Below are positions 1-8,564 of a stretch of DNA of 64,000 nucleotides, piece by piece; within the stretch, counting starts at the first letter, position 1; each line of letters begins with the position of its first letter. The stretch lies in contig CAJMKE010000014.1 in assembly GCA_905213895.1 (NCBI GenBank), forward strand, positions 16,805 to 80,804. The letters run 5' to 3'. The DNA is from an uncultured Alistipes sp. (GTDB taxonomy: Bacteria > Bacteroidota > Bacteroidia > Bacteroidales > Rikenellaceae). The position numbers and the translations under genes are program-made. Below the pieces are notes generated by a model. That model made no database searches, had not been told where the DNA came from, and saw only the letters and a program-made list of their open reading frames with translations.

Positions 1-1089
1 GTGCTGAAAGCAGTCAGGAACGTGAACGAGACAATCGCTCCGGCACTCATCGGCGCGGACGTTACGGCGCAGGCGGAGATAGACCGCGCGATGCTCGCCA
101 TCGACGGTACGAAGAGCAAGTCGCATCTGGGAGCCAATGCCGTTCTCGGCGTGTCGCTCGCCGCCGCCAAAGCCGCTGCCCGTGCGCTGCGGATACCGCT
201 CTACCGCTATATCGGCGGCACGAACGCCCGCGTACTGCCCGTACCGATGATGAACATCGTGAACGGCGGTTCGCACTCCGACGCGCCCATCGCGTTTCAG
301 GAGTTCATGATACATCCCGTCGGCGCGCCGAATTTCCATGAGGCGGTGCGCATGGGAGCCGAGGTATTCCACGCGCTGAAATCGACGCTCAAACAGCGCG
401 GCATGTCCACCGCCGTCGGCGACGAGGGCGGTTTCGCACCGAAATTCAAGGGAACGGAGGATGCGCTCGAAACGATTCTCTCCGCCGTCGCGCTGGCGGG
501 ATACTCCGCGCCGAAAGACATCACGCTCGGTCTCGACTGCGCGTCATCGGAGTTCTTCGCCGACGGCAACTACGACTACACGCGGTTCGAGGGCGACGGC
601 GGAGCGCGGTTCTCGCGGCAGCAGCAAATCGAATACCTGCGGCGGCTCGTGAACGACTATCCGATAGACTCGATAGAGGACGGAATGGCGGAGGACGACT
701 GGGAGGGCTGGCGGATGCTCACCGAGGCTATCGGCGACCGCTGCCAGTTGGTCGGCGACGACCTGTTCGTAACCAACACCGAGTTCATCCGCCGCGGCAT
801 CGAGGAGCGATGCGGCAACGCGGTATTGGTCAAGGTAAATCAGATAGGTACGCTCACCGAGACGCTCGATGCCGTCGATATGGCGCACCGCGCTGGATTC
901 CGCACGATAATCTCGCACCGTTCGGGCGAGACCGAGGATACGACGATAGCCGACATTGCGGTTGCGGTAGGCTCGGGACAGATAAAGACGGGTTCGATGT
1001 CGCGCAGCGACCGTCTCGCCAAGTACAACCGCCTGCTCCGCATCGAGCAGGAACTCGGCGGCACGGCATGCTACGGGAAGATAGGATAG
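1..1089 (+). CDS. eno: Enolase, 5' end cut by window edge
   Basis: Converts 2-phosphoglycerate to phosphoenolpyruvate in glycolysis; cytoplasmic, Mg-dependent. The visible 362 residues lack about 60-65 N-terminal residues of the usual 430, so the first GTG is an internal valine, not a start. Family landmarks are present in order: QEFMIHPVGA and AVGDEGGFAP (the two catalytic-region glutamates), the metal ligands in LGLDCASSEFF, SIEDGMAEDDW and LVGDDLFVTN, the catalytic lysine in VKVNQIGT, then SHRSGETED and GQIKTGSMSRSDR. It converges on the lipid-kinase gene across a composite repeat element. Identity is secure; only the upstream part and promoter are unseen. Confidence 0.98.
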   Translation: MLKAVRNVNETIAPALIGADVTAQAEIDRAMLAIDGTKSKSHLGANAVLGVSLAAAKAAARALRIPLYRYIGGTNARVLPVPMMNIVNGGSHSDAPIAFQEFMIHPVGAPNFHEAVRMGAEVFHALKSTLKQRGMSTAVGDEGGFAPKFKGTEDALETILSAVALAGYSAPKDITLGLDCASSEFFADGNYDYTRFEGDGGARFSRQQQIEYLRRLVNDYPIDSIEDGMAEDDWEGWRMLTEAIGDRCQLVGDDLFVTNTEFIRRGIEERCGNAVLVKVNQIGTLTETLDAVDMAHRAGFRTIISHRSGETEDTTIADIAVAVGSGQIKTGSMSRSDRLAKYNRLLRIEQELGGTACYGKIG

Positions 1090-1105
1090 CGGGGAGAGGC
1101 AGGCG

Positions 1106-1233
1106 ACCTTAAAGTCCTTAGGGTCTTTAAAGTCTTTAAGGACTTTAAGGAAAACCTCCCTGCCGACCTTAAAGGCGGCGATTCTCGCCGCCGCGACCCT
1201 AATGACTTTAACGACCCTAATCCCCCACACGTG
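1106..1233 (-). repeat. Composite 9-bp-array/hairpin element, copy 1
   Basis: Fills the convergent gap between eno and the lipid kinase. Read on the minus strand from the kinase stop: TCACGTG end, 9-bp units, a hairpin with arms GGCGGCGA/TCGCCGCC (about 1168-1186), the linker CTTTAAGGTC, the module GGCAGGGAGGTTTT, then more 9-bp units. Same order as the copies near 29.6, 52.7 and 56.6 kb. Confidence 0.8.
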
Positions 1234-1237
1234 ACAC

Positions 1238-2110
1238 CTACCCCCTCGGGCAAACCACCCTGATTCCGCCGCGGATGCAGTCGATGACGAGCGGGAACTC
1301 CGCGCCGTGCTGCCCGTCCATGTCAGTCAGCGGCGACAGCGGCGACGTCATCTCGATATGCGACGAGCGGATATGGCGGATTGCGAAATTGGGCTTGCCG
1401 TTTATAAGATAGAGTATCATCGCCCACACGGCGGCGAGCGTGCCGCACTTGTCGAGCATCAGCAGGTCGAACAGACCGTCGCGCACCGACGCATTACGCG
1501 CCAGACGGAATCTGCCTGCCGTTTCGCCGTTGAAGACGAGCGTGATAAGACTGCGTATGTCGAGTTCGCCGCCGTCATGACGCACATGCAGCGGTATGAA
1601 CTCGCGGCGATGCAACTCCTTCTGTCCCTCGATAAGGTACGCCGCCTTGCCTATCTTGTGTTTTATGGCGTCGGACGTGTGCTGGGAGGTCGTCGTGAAC
1701 AGACCGAAACTGAAAACATTGACGAAATACAATCCGTTCACACATCCGCAGTCTATCGGTTCGACCTCGCCGCCGACAATCTGGCGGGCGGCGCGCACGA
1801 CATCCTTATTCATGCCTATCGCACCCGCGAAATCATTTGCCGTGCCTGCGGGGATGACGCCAATCGGAATATCCAGCCCGCGTTCCTTCATCGCATTGAC
1901 CGCATAGTTCAGCGTTCCGTCGCCGCCGCACACGACGACCAAATCGAGCGTCGCGGCATCCGTATCGTCGAACGGATTCCTGCCGAACTCGACAAGTTTC
2001 GGTTGCGGAGCATAGCCTCCGTCGATGAAGACATCCTCGATGGCGTCGAGCCGCTTGGCAATCCTGGCGTGTCCCGCCCGAACGTTGTAGAGGATTAGCG
2101 CACGTTTCAT
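1238..2110 (-). CDS. Diacylglycerol kinase family (YegS-like) lipid kinase
   Basis: A 290-residue protein of the DAGK catalytic family (NAD kinase-like fold). It likely phosphorylates a lipid such as diacylglycerol or a sphingoid base, recycling head-group donors at the inner membrane. The nucleotide-binding motif is VVVCGGDGTLN at about residues 58-68, followed by the GVIPAGTANDFA segment. The C-terminal half has the beta-rich DAGK accessory domain (SLITLVFNG, DGLFDLLML). Length is typical. The start ATG at 2110 gives the canonical MKRALILYNVRAG opening. The substrate cannot be read from sequence. It is transcribed toward eno and lies alone. Confidence 0.88.
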   Translation of the reverse strand: MKRALILYNVRAGHARIAKRLDAIEDVFIDGGYAPQPKLVEFGRNPFDDTDAATLDLVVVCGGDGTLNYAVNAMKERGLDIPIGVIPAGTANDFAGAIGMNKDVVRAARQIVGGEVEPIDCGCVNGLYFVNVFSFGLFTTTSQHTSDAIKHKIGKAAYLIEGQKELHRREFIPLHVRHDGGELDIRSLITLVFNGETAGRFRLARNASVRDGLFDLLMLDKCGTLAAVWAMILYLINGKPNFAIRHIRSSHIEMTSPLSPLTDMDGQHGAEFPLVIDCIRGGIRVVCPRG

Positions 2111-2180
2111 AAAAAGGCGATTATATAAAATTTTACACTAACGATATTCCAAAGCCGTATGCCTTTACGGGCTCCGACCG

Positions 2181-2217
2181 AAGTTCCCCTCACAGGAGGG
2201 GGATTTAGGGGGCGGGT
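2181..2217. repeat. C-rich palindromic repeat (CCCCTAAATCCCCC type), copy 1
   Basis: Reverse complement reads ACCCGCCCCCTAAATCCCCC followed by a small hairpin around CCTGTG and then GGGGAACTT. Copies occur at about 24204 and 31863. The hairpin arms differ between copies but stay complementary. The rest of the 2111-2339 gap shows no gene. Confidence 0.6.
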
Positions 2218-2339
2218 AACATCTGTAAACGCGGCTTCGCCGCGAGAACCGAAACCGTCGGATTTTAAATTACATACCATAACTCAATTCGGTGTAAGGT
2301 TGTATATAGTTACCCATAAAAATATCCGATTTGTCGTTT

Positions 2340-3347
2340 CTATTCGTTATCATCGAGGGTCGAGAATATCTCGAAATCACCCTCCGCCGCGCTTCCCGAT
2401 TCGGGAGCGAGGATGAAATATACCTTCACGCTGTCGCGCATTCCGCGAGCCGTCCCGACAGCCCGTTCGTCGCCCATCGCCATGAACATCGTCCCCAGCG
2501 CGTCAGCCGTCATGCAGTCGCGCGCGATGACGGTCGCCGAGAGCAGGCGCGAACTGACACTGCGTCCAGTGTGCGGGTCTATCGTATGGGTTATCTTGCG
2601 TCCCTCGGCATCGGTATAGAAGCGGCGGTAGTTGCCCGAAGTCGCCATGGCTGAATCGTTTACCTCGACCACTGTCTGTCGGAACTCGCCGGGCGAGTCG
2701 TTGCCGTCGAACGGCGAATCCACAGCCACGCGCCACGGATTGCCCTTGGCATTGACACCCTTGGCACGTATCTCGCCGCCGATTTCGACGATATAGTCGG
2801 TACACCCCTCGGCTTCGAGAAATTCGGCTGCGAGGTCTACCGTATAGCCCTTGGCAATCGAGTTCAAATCGAGTTGCACGCGCGGGTCGTCCTTCACTAT
2901 CCTGCCGCCCTCGACGCGGAATCTGCCGAAGCCCACGAACCGCATCAGAGAATCGATGTTCGGATGTTCGATTTTACCCTTTGCGGCGAATCCGTAAGCC
3001 TCCGTCAGCGGCTTGACGGTGATGTCGTAGGCACCGCCGCTGATACGGTTGATTTCGCCAGCGACGGCGATGTTGCGGATGATGTGTCCGTCGAGCGAAT
3101 CGGTCAGACCGGCATTTATGCGGCTCAACCGTGAATCGGGGTCGAAAATCGACATGGATGCCTTCACCTCGGCGTCGATGCGCATCAGACCGGCATAGAG
3201 GCGGTCGGTCGGAGCGTCGGTGCAGGCGACGACATGGAACGTCGTGCCGAGCATCGCGCCGTCGAGCGTAACGTACCGCGCAGGCTGCGAGCATCCGCCG
3301 GCAACCGCCGCAACCAGCGGCAAAAGGTATCGGAGAAGGTGTTTCAT
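2340..3347 (-). CDS. apbE: FAD:protein FMN transferase (lipoprotein)
   Basis: Transfers FMN from FAD onto threonine residues of extracytoplasmic flavoproteins such as the Nqr/Rnf subunits. The start at 3347 gives a lipoprotein signal, hydrophobic core then AGGCS with the lipobox Cys. A longer reading from 3365 would begin upstream of the -7 box and is rejected. Family signatures: MLGTTFHV near the mature N terminus, LDLNSIAKGYTVD, VEIGGEIRAKG, TSGNYRRFY and THTIDPHTG with the Mg-binding region after it. About 335 residues, normal size. The promoter's -7 box ends only four bases before the ATG, so the transcript may be leaderless. Confidence 0.95.
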   Translation of the reverse strand: MKHLLRYLLPLVAAVAGGCSQPARYVTLDGAMLGTTFHVVACTDAPTDRLYAGLMRIDAEVKASMSIFDPDSRLSRINAGLTDSLDGHIIRNIAVAGEINRISGGAYDITVKPLTEAYGFAAKGKIEHPNIDSLMRFVGFGRFRVEGGRIVKDDPRVQLDLNSIAKGYTVDLAAEFLEAEGCTDYIVEIGGEIRAKGVNAKGNPWRVAVDSPFDGNDSPGEFRQTVVEVNDSAMATSGNYRRFYTDAEGRKITHTIDPHTGRSVSSRLLSATVIARDCMTADALGTMFMAMGDERAVGTARGMRDSVKVYFILAPESGSAAEGDFEIFSTLDDNE

Positions 3348-3351
3348 AGGG

Positions 3352-3383
3352 CAAAGATAGTGCAAGCCGAGAGGAAAGCCAAA
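3352..3383 (-). promoter_or_regulatory. Promoter of apbE, -33/-7
   Basis: Minus-strand TTTG (3380-3383), 20-base spacer, TATCTTTG (3352-3359). The -33 box lies in the right arm of a hairpin; see the promoter-hairpin element at 3352-3439. Confidence 0.8.
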
Positions 3384-3439
3384 TTTATTTGGGCTTTCCC
3401 GAGGCGCAGCCTATCTAAACGACGGAGTCGTAAAGATAG
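3352..3439 (-). repeat. Promoter-carrying double-hairpin element, copy 1 (apbE)
   Basis: Read on the minus strand: a first hairpin with TTTACGAC...GTCGTTTAGATAGG, then GCGCCTCGG, a second hairpin (arms GGAAAGCC and GGCTTTCC, TTTG at the start of the right arm), CTCGGCTTGCAC and the -7 box TATCTTTG. Copies with different but self-complementary second-hairpin arms are at 37957 and 41407. Confidence 0.75.
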
Positions 3440-3445
3440 CAAAAA

Positions 3446-3482
3446 AGTCTTTAAGGACCCTAAGGACTTTAAGGACCTTAAC
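3446..3482. repeat. 9-bp-period array
   Basis: Units CTTTAAGGA, CCCTAAGGA, CTTTAAGGA, CCTTAACCG in direct succession, lying between the promoter-hairpin element and the next hairpin element. Confidence 0.8.
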
Positions 3483-3570
3483 CGACGCCAAGCCGAGAGC
3501 AGTCGAGTTTACTCGGACTGCCGAGGCGCGAAGGAGGAAAAGCCCGCGAACGCGGGATTAAAGAAGACTT
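3482..3570 (-). repeat. Hairpin element without promoter (CGCCTCGG/CTCGGCTT type), copy 1
   Basis: The minus strand reads CGCGCCTCGG, hairpin arms GCAGTCCGAGT/ACTCGACTGC, CTCGGCTTGGCGTCGG. It is flanked by a CCCGCGAACGCGGG hairpin. An almost identical block of about 90 bases lies at 12191-12277, where the loop-proximal stem bases have changed together. Together with neighbouring features this accounts for the 3348-3691 gap. Confidence 0.75.
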
Positions 3571-3588
3571 CCCTCCCCGCCCGAAAAA

Positions 3589-3620
3589 TTTGGTTTTTCG
3601 GTTTATAATACATATATTTG
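3589..3620 (+). promoter_or_regulatory. Promoter of rpsO-pnp
   Basis: TTTG at 3589-3592, exactly 20 bases, TATATTTG at 3613-3620. The -33 box lies in the loop of a small hairpin (CCGAAAAA/TTTTTCGG). The leader to the rpsO ATG is about 65 bases. Confidence 0.8.
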
Positions 3621-3691
3621 CACCGCTTTAACGTTATCCACGGTAAGGGGGATGCGGACGAAGTGAAAAACATTAAAAAATTCAACAAGTT

Positions 3692-3964
3692 ATGGCTTAT
3701 TTAACAGCAGAAAAAAAGCAAGAACTTTTCGGTCAGTACGGCAAGTCCAACAAGGATACCGGTTCGCCTGAGAGCCAGATAGCCCTGTTCTCGTACCGTA
3801 TCAGCCACCTTACTGAGCACCTCAAAAACAACCGGCACGACTTCGGTACGCAGCGTTCGCTGCTGCGCCTCGTAGGTAAGCGCCGTCAGTTGTTGGAGTA
3901 CTTGAAGGAGATTGACATCGAGCGTTACCGCGCGATTGTCAAGACGCTCAACCTCCGTAAGTAA
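3692..3964 (+). CDS. rpsO: 30S ribosomal protein S15
   Basis: A 90-residue ribosomal protein binding 16S rRNA helices 20-22 and forming bridge B4. The sequence is a full-length S15: the GSPESQIALFSYRI helix with the conserved TGSPE, then LTEHLKNNRHDFGTQRSLLRLVGKRRQLLEYL, the classic rRNA-binding block. It sits just upstream of pnp, the gene order kept in many phyla, and is followed by its own terminator. In Escherichia coli S15 regulates its own translation through the leader. The leader here is short and I see no clear pseudoknot. Confidence 0.99.
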   Translation: MAYLTAEKKQELFGQYGKSNKDTGSPESQIALFSYRISHLTEHLKNNRHDFGTQRSLLRLVGKRRQLLEYLKEIDIERYRAIVKTLNLRK

Positions 3965-3972
3965 GAGGTCGG

Positions 3973-4014
3973 AAATGAAGGCAGCCGCAACGATGCGCGT
4001 TGCCTTCATTTTTT
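3973..4014 (+). terminator. Rho-independent terminator after rpsO
   Basis: Inverted repeat AATGAAGGCA...TGCCTTCATT followed by a T run, nine bases past the rpsO stop. pnp may depend on read-through or a promoter of its own. Confidence 0.8.
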
Positions 4015-4020
4015 AAGCGG

Positions 4021-4070
4021 AAAGAGTCTTTAAAGTCCTTAAAGTCCTTAGGGTCCTTAAAGACCTTATA
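4021..4070. repeat. 9-bp-period array between rpsO and pnp
   Basis: Consecutive units such as CTTTAAAGT, CCTTAAAGT, CCTTAGGGT, CCTTAAAGA. It lies in the transcribed spacer just upstream of pnp. Confidence 0.8.
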
Positions 4071-4117
4071 TCCCGAAAGATTTTGGAAGAAAACACAATA
4101 CATTTGGACGAAAAATT

Positions 4118-6364
4118 ATGGAAGAGAAGAAATTGTACAACGCCGTACAAAAGTTTATCCCGCTGTCGGGCGGACGCGAGATTATGATTGAAACCGGCAA
4201 ACTCGCCAAGCAGGCGGACGGTTCGGTGGTCGTCAAGCAGGGCGACACGATGCTGCTCGCGACGGTAGTAGCCGCAAAAGACGCCAAGGAAGGTACCGAC
4301 TTCATGCCTTTGCAGGTCGAATACAAGGAGAAATTCGCCGCTGCCGGTCGCATCCCGGGCGGATTCATGAAGCGTGAGGGCAAGGCGAGCGACAACGAAA
4401 TCCTCGTCGCACGTCTTATCGACCGCGCACTGCGCCCGCTGTTCCCTGCGGATTACCACGCCGAAGTTTACGTAACGGTGAACCTCATCTCGGCTGACAA
4501 GGATATTCAGGCTGACGCCCTCGCAGGTCTCGCCGCTTCGGCGGCTCTCGCCGTGTCGGACATTCCGTTCGGCGGACCTATCTCGGAAGTTCGCGTAGCC
4601 CGCATAGGCGGCGAATACGTCATCAACCCTACGTTCTCGCAGATGAACGATGCCGACCTCGACATCATGGTCGGCGGTACCATCGACAACATCCTGATGG
4701 TCGAGGGCGAGATGAAGGAGGTTTCGGAAGACGTGATGCTCGGGGCAATCAAGTTCGCCCACGAGGCAATCAAGGAGCAGTGCGCCGTGCAGATAGAACT
4801 CTCGAAGGAGTTGGGCAAGGACGTAAAGCGCACCTACTGCCACGAAACCAACGACGAGGAGTTGCGCCAGCAGATTATCGCGGAACTCTACGACAAGGCA
4901 TACGCAATCGCGACGAGCGGCACGATGAAGCACGAGCGCACCGACGCGTTCGACGCTCTTGAAGCCGAGTTCGCATCGCGCTTCACCGAGGAGGAGTTGG
5001 TCGAGAAGGCACCGCTCATCCACAAGTATTTCCACGACGACGTGCAGAAGAAGGCGATGCGCAACATGATTCTCGACGAGGGCAAGCGTCTCGACGGTCG
5101 CCGCACCGACGAAATCCGCCCTATCTGGTGCGAGGTAGGCTATCTCCCTTGCGCCCATGGTTCGGCAATCTTCACCCGCGGCGAAACCCAGTCGCTCTCG
5201 ACGGTTACGCTCGGCACGAAACTCGACGAAAAGATGTACGACGAGGTTCTCCGTCAGGGTTCGGAGCAGTTCGTACTCCACTATAACTTCCCTCCGTTCT
5301 CGACGGGCGAGGCGAAAGCCGCACGCGGACTCAGCCGCCGCGAAATCGGACACGGACACCTCGCATGGCGCGCCCTCAAACCGATGATTCCGCTGGGCGA
5401 GGAGAATCCTTACGCCGTACGCGTCGTTTCGGACATTCTCGAATCCAACGGTTCGTCCTCGATGGCTACCGTCTGCGCGGGTACGCTCGCACTGATGGAT
5501 GCCGGCGTGAAAATCAAGAAGCCGGTTTCGGGTATCGCAATGGGTCTTATCTCCGACAGCGCGACGGGTCGTTGGGCAGTGTTGTCCGACATCCTCGGCG
5601 ACGAAGACCACCTCGGCGACATGGACTTCAAGGTTACGGGTACGAAAGACGGTATCACCGCAACCCAGATGGACATCAAGGTCGACGGACTCTCCTACGA
5701 GGTTCTGGCGAAGGCGTTGGAGCAGGCGCGCGTGGGACGTATGCACATCCTCGGCAAACTTACCGAGTGCATCGCCGAGCCGCGCGAGGACTACAAGCCG
5801 TTCGTACCGCGCATCGAGACCATCACCATTCCGAAGGACTTCATCGGAGCGGTCATCGGTCCGGGCGGAAAGGTCATTCAGGAGATTCAGAAACTCACCA
5901 ATACGACGATTACCATCACCGAAAACGAAGAGGTCGGCATCGTGGACGTATTCGGCGAGAACAAGGAGTCAATCGACGGAGCGATGGAGCGCATCAAGGC
6001 TATCGTCGCTGTTCCGGAGGTCGGCGAGACCTACTCGGGTCCTATCAAGTCGATAGTTGCCTTCGGTGCGTTCGTCGAGATACTGCCGGGCAAGGAGGCT
6101 CTGCTCCACATCTCCGAAATCGACTACAAGCGTTTCGAGACCATGGAGGAGACCGGACTGAAAGAGGGCGACATCATCGATGTGAAACTCATCGGTCTGG
6201 ATGCCAAGACGGGCAAACTCAAACTCTCTCACAAGGCGTTGCTGCCTAAACCGGAGGGTTGGGTCGAGCCTGAGCGCAAACCGCGCGAGGGACGCGGCGA
6301 ACGTCGCGGCGACCGCAACGACCGCGGTGAGCGTCGCGACCGCAAACCGCGCAACGACCGCTAA
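4118..6364 (+). CDS. pnp: Polyribonucleotide nucleotidyltransferase (PNPase)
   Basis: Phosphorolytic 3'-5' exoribonuclease of mRNA decay. The 748 residues show two RNase PH domains (first about 10-240; second about 320-540, with the GRRTDEIRPIWCEVG and ETQSLSTVTLGT segments), an intervening alpha-helical part, a KH domain (VIGPGGKVIQEIQ) and an S1 domain (TYSGPIKSIVAFGAFVEILPGKEALLHIS). The last 30 residues are Arg/Gly/Asp-rich, a disordered tail common in Bacteroidota homologues. The ATG at 4118 gives the usual short N terminus. It follows rpsO, the classical pairing. Confidence 0.98.
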   Translation: MEEKKLYNAVQKFIPLSGGREIMIETGKLAKQADGSVVVKQGDTMLLATVVAAKDAKEGTDFMPLQVEYKEKFAAAGRIPGGFMKREGKASDNEILVARLIDRALRPLFPADYHAEVYVTVNLISADKDIQADALAGLAASAALAVSDIPFGGPISEVRVARIGGEYVINPTFSQMNDADLDIMVGGTIDNILMVEGEMKEVSEDVMLGAIKFAHEAIKEQCAVQIELSKELGKDVKRTYCHETNDEELRQQIIAELYDKAYAIATSGTMKHERTDAFDALEAEFASRFTEEELVEKAPLIHKYFHDDVQKKAMRNMILDEGKRLDGRRTDEIRPIWCEVGYLPCAHGSAIFTRGETQSLSTVTLGTKLDEKMYDEVLRQGSEQFVLHYNFPPFSTGEAKAARGLSRREIGHGHLAWRALKPMIPLGEENPYAVRVVSDILESNGSSSMATVCAGTLALMDAGVKIKKPVSGIAMGLISDSATGRWAVLSDILGDEDHLGDMDFKVTGTKDGITATQMDIKVDGLSYEVLAKALEQARVGRMHILGKLTECIAEPREDYKPFVPRIETITIPKDFIGAVIGPGGKVIQEIQKLTNTTITITENEEVGIVDVFGENKESIDGAMERIKAIVAVPEVGETYSGPIKSIVAFGAFVEILPGKEALLHISEIDYKRFETMEETGLKEGDIIDVKLIGLDAKTGKLKLSHKALLPKPEGWVEPERKPREGRGERRGDRNDRGERRDRKPRNDR

Positions 6365-6387
6365 TCCCTTGCGGACAAGCAATACTC

Positions 6388-6426
6388 GGCGGGACAGGGC
6401 TTTCGGGCTTTGTCCCGCTTATTTTG
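6388..6426 (+). terminator. Terminator after pnp
   Basis: GCGGGACA...TGTCCCGC hairpin with a GGGCTTTCGGGCT interior, followed by TTATTTT. Confidence 0.75.
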
Positions 6427-6541
6427 ATAAGGTCTTTAATGACTTTATCGCCCCAATCCTCCGATACGGTTTTTCCATCTTGCAAACCGCACAAAAACAC
6501 TCTTAATCGTCGTTTTTTATTGCTTTTACAAAAAATATATA

Positions 6542-6549
6542 TACCTTTG
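6542..6549 (+). promoter_or_regulatory. -7 box of the OmpA/TPR lipoprotein gene
   Basis: TACCTTTG fits TAnnTTTG. The -33 side is T-rich but has no exact TTTG. The leader would be about 90 bases. Confidence 0.6.
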
Positions 6550-6644
6550 TCTAATAAAGCCCAGTGCGGAAACCTGTCCGCAGCGACGGGCTGAACAGTT
6601 GACGGACAAGAATTAGTTACAAAAAACATTTAAACATCCGAGTT

Positions 6645-8372
6645 ATGAAAAACTTATTTAAGATGACAACTCTGCTCGCAGCAGCCGCTCTGGTGCTGAC
6701 GGGTTGCGATTGCTTCAAGAAGATGGCGAAAGACCCATCGGCAATCAAGGTTTCGGCTACGCCGGAAGTATTGACGCTCAACAACGGCAAGATAGCCGTA
6801 GACATCAAGGCGGAAGTTCCCGCAAAATATTTCGACAAGAAGGCTTCGCTGAAAGTTACGCCGGTAATCTCGTTCGAGGGCGGCTTGGTAGCAGGCGAAA
6901 CCGTTCTGTTGCAGGGCGAAAAGGCTTTGAGCAACGGTATCGTCGTAAGTAACGGCGAGAAGATGACCATCAACCGTCATGTGGAGTTCGCTTACCAGCC
7001 TGCAATGCAGAAGTGCGAACTGCAACTGCTCGTAGAGGTCAAGTGCAAGAGCGGCAAGTGCAAAGAGTTCACCCTCGTGAACGCCAACACCGGCGCACTT
7101 CCTACCAAGGAGCAGGCTGCCATCCTCGCGAAGGGCGGCGACGCTGCAATCGCGTTGAAGAAGGAGTTCGGCAAGACCATCGCCAAGGGTCTGAACACGT
7201 TGCAGAAGGACCTCGACTTCGCGGAGGCTATGCAGGTTGAGGCAAACAACTACAAGAACGTTACCACCCATGTCGTAAAGGCTGACATCCTCTACAAAAT
7301 CAACTCGTCGAACGTAACGAAGAAAGCCGTCAAGGGCGAGCAGTTCGATGCACTCAAAGAGAGCGTGGACGCCAACAACGCCAACGACCGCGCTTCGCAG
7401 TCGGTATACGTAAACGGTTACGCTTCGCCGGACGGTCCGGAGAACTTCAACGACAAACTCTCCGCAAAGCGCAGCAAGTCGGGTCTGAAAGCAATCGAGA
7501 AACTGCTCAAAGATTCGGGTCTGAACATCGACGCTGCCGCTTACGGCGAGGACTGGGAAGGTTTCCAGGAGGCTGTCGCAGCATCGAACATCGAGGACAA
7601 AGACCTCATTCTCCAAGTGTTGAAGATGTATTCGTCGTCGGCAGAGCGTGAGAAGGAAATCAAGAACATGTCGTCGGTATTCAAGACTCTCAAAACCGAG
7701 ATTCTCCCTCAACTCCGTCGCGCACAGGTCGTAAACTCGGCTGACATCACCGGCAAGACCGACGCCGAGATGGTCGCTCTCATCAACGGCGGCAAGATTG
7801 CCGAACTCGACCTCGAAGAGTTGCTCCACATCGCAGCCGTAAATTCGGAGGTTGCACAGACCGCATTGGAGTATGCAGCCAAGACCTACAACGACGCCCG
7901 CGCATACAACAACCTCGCAGTGGTTTACGCACAGGCTGGCAACTACGACGCTGCTCTGGCTGCTCTCGACAAGGCTGCCAAGGCTGGCGACAAGTCGGCT
8001 GAACTCAGCAACAACTACGCTCTCGTTTACCTCGCAAAGGGCGAGACCGCAAAGGCAGAGCAGTATGCCAAGGGCGGCGACGCTCAGACCAAGGCTCTCG
8101 TAGCGGCAGCCAAGGGCGAGTACGCAGCGGCATCGAAGGGTCTTTCGGGCTACAACGCGGCTATCGCACAGGTTCAGGAGGGCAACCTCGCAGCAGCGAA
8201 GAAGAGCATCGCAAGCGACAACTCGGCTAAGGCAGACTACCTGCGCGCCGTCATCGCAGCGAAAGAGGGTAACCTCAACGAGGCTAAGAGCCAGTTGAAG
8301 AGCGCGATTGCCAAGGATTCCGCTCTGGCAGCGAAGGCAAAGAACGACGTGAACCTCGAAGCGATAAAGTAA
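6645..8372 (+). CDS. OmpA-domain / TPR lipoprotein
   Basis: A 575-residue exported lipoprotein; the signal ends in LTGCDC with the lipobox Cys near residue 21. Residues about 215-300 form an OmpA-like domain with the Bacteroidota-type motif YVNGYASPDG followed by LSAKRS, the region that contacts peptidoglycan in OmpA proteins. Residues about 410-560 are Ala-rich helical repeats of TPR type (YNNLAVVYAQAGNYDAALAALDKA, YALVYLAKGETAKA). A role in linking the outer membrane to the cell wall is inferred, not shown. Codon choice is very uniform, as in abundant proteins. It stands alone between two terminators. Confidence 0.8.
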   Translation: MKNLFKMTTLLAAAALVLTGCDCFKKMAKDPSAIKVSATPEVLTLNNGKIAVDIKAEVPAKYFDKKASLKVTPVISFEGGLVAGETVLLQGEKALSNGIVVSNGEKMTINRHVEFAYQPAMQKCELQLLVEVKCKSGKCKEFTLVNANTGALPTKEQAAILAKGGDAAIALKKEFGKTIAKGLNTLQKDLDFAEAMQVEANNYKNVTTHVVKADILYKINSSNVTKKAVKGEQFDALKESVDANNANDRASQSVYVNGYASPDGPENFNDKLSAKRSKSGLKAIEKLLKDSGLNIDAAAYGEDWEGFQEAVAASNIEDKDLILQVLKMYSSSAEREKEIKNMSSVFKTLKTEILPQLRRAQVVNSADITGKTDAEMVALINGGKIAELDLEELLHIAAVNSEVAQTALEYAAKTYNDARAYNNLAVVYAQAGNYDAALAALDKAAKAGDKSAELSNNYALVYLAKGETAKAEQYAKGGDAQTKALVAAAKGEYAAASKGLSGYNAAIAQVQEGNLAAAKKSIASDNSAKADYLRAVIAAKEGNLNEAKSQLKSAIAKDSALAAKAKNDVNLEAIK

Positions 8373-8399
8373 TCGGACAGCGGTTCACTCACGACAAAA

Positions 8400-8435
8400 C
8401 GTCCGGCACCCGAATGGGTCGCCGGACGCTTTTTT
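8400..8435 (+). terminator. Terminator after the OmpA/TPR lipoprotein
   Basis: CGTCCGGC...GCCGGACG stem followed by CTTTTTTG, about 28 bases past the stop. Confidence 0.9.
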
Positions 8436-8470
8436 GTTTCGGAGCGGGGGAGGGTAGTCGGCACGGAAAC

Positions 8471-8552
8471 AGGTAATATAGGTAAAATAGGTAATATAAG
8501 TAGTATAGGAAAACCTCATATTACCTATTCTACCTATATTACCTATAATACT
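8471..8552. repeat. Inverted 9-bp array, GTAATATAG family, copy 1
   Basis: The left arm is four units like GTAATATAG; the right arm is the same units inverted (ATTACCTAT form), with a short AACCTCAT centre. The whole could fold as one long hairpin. It fills the convergent gap before yidD. Confidence 0.8.
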
Positions 8553-8564
8553 TTTCCGCTTTTG

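Noticed and set aside
3634..3641. TTATCCAC in the rpsO leader as a DnaA box or origin
   Set aside because: A single isolated site without an AT-rich block; expected by chance.
4013..5746. A 577-codon frame antisense to pnp
   Set aside because: Shadow of pnp; no domain and no start signal.
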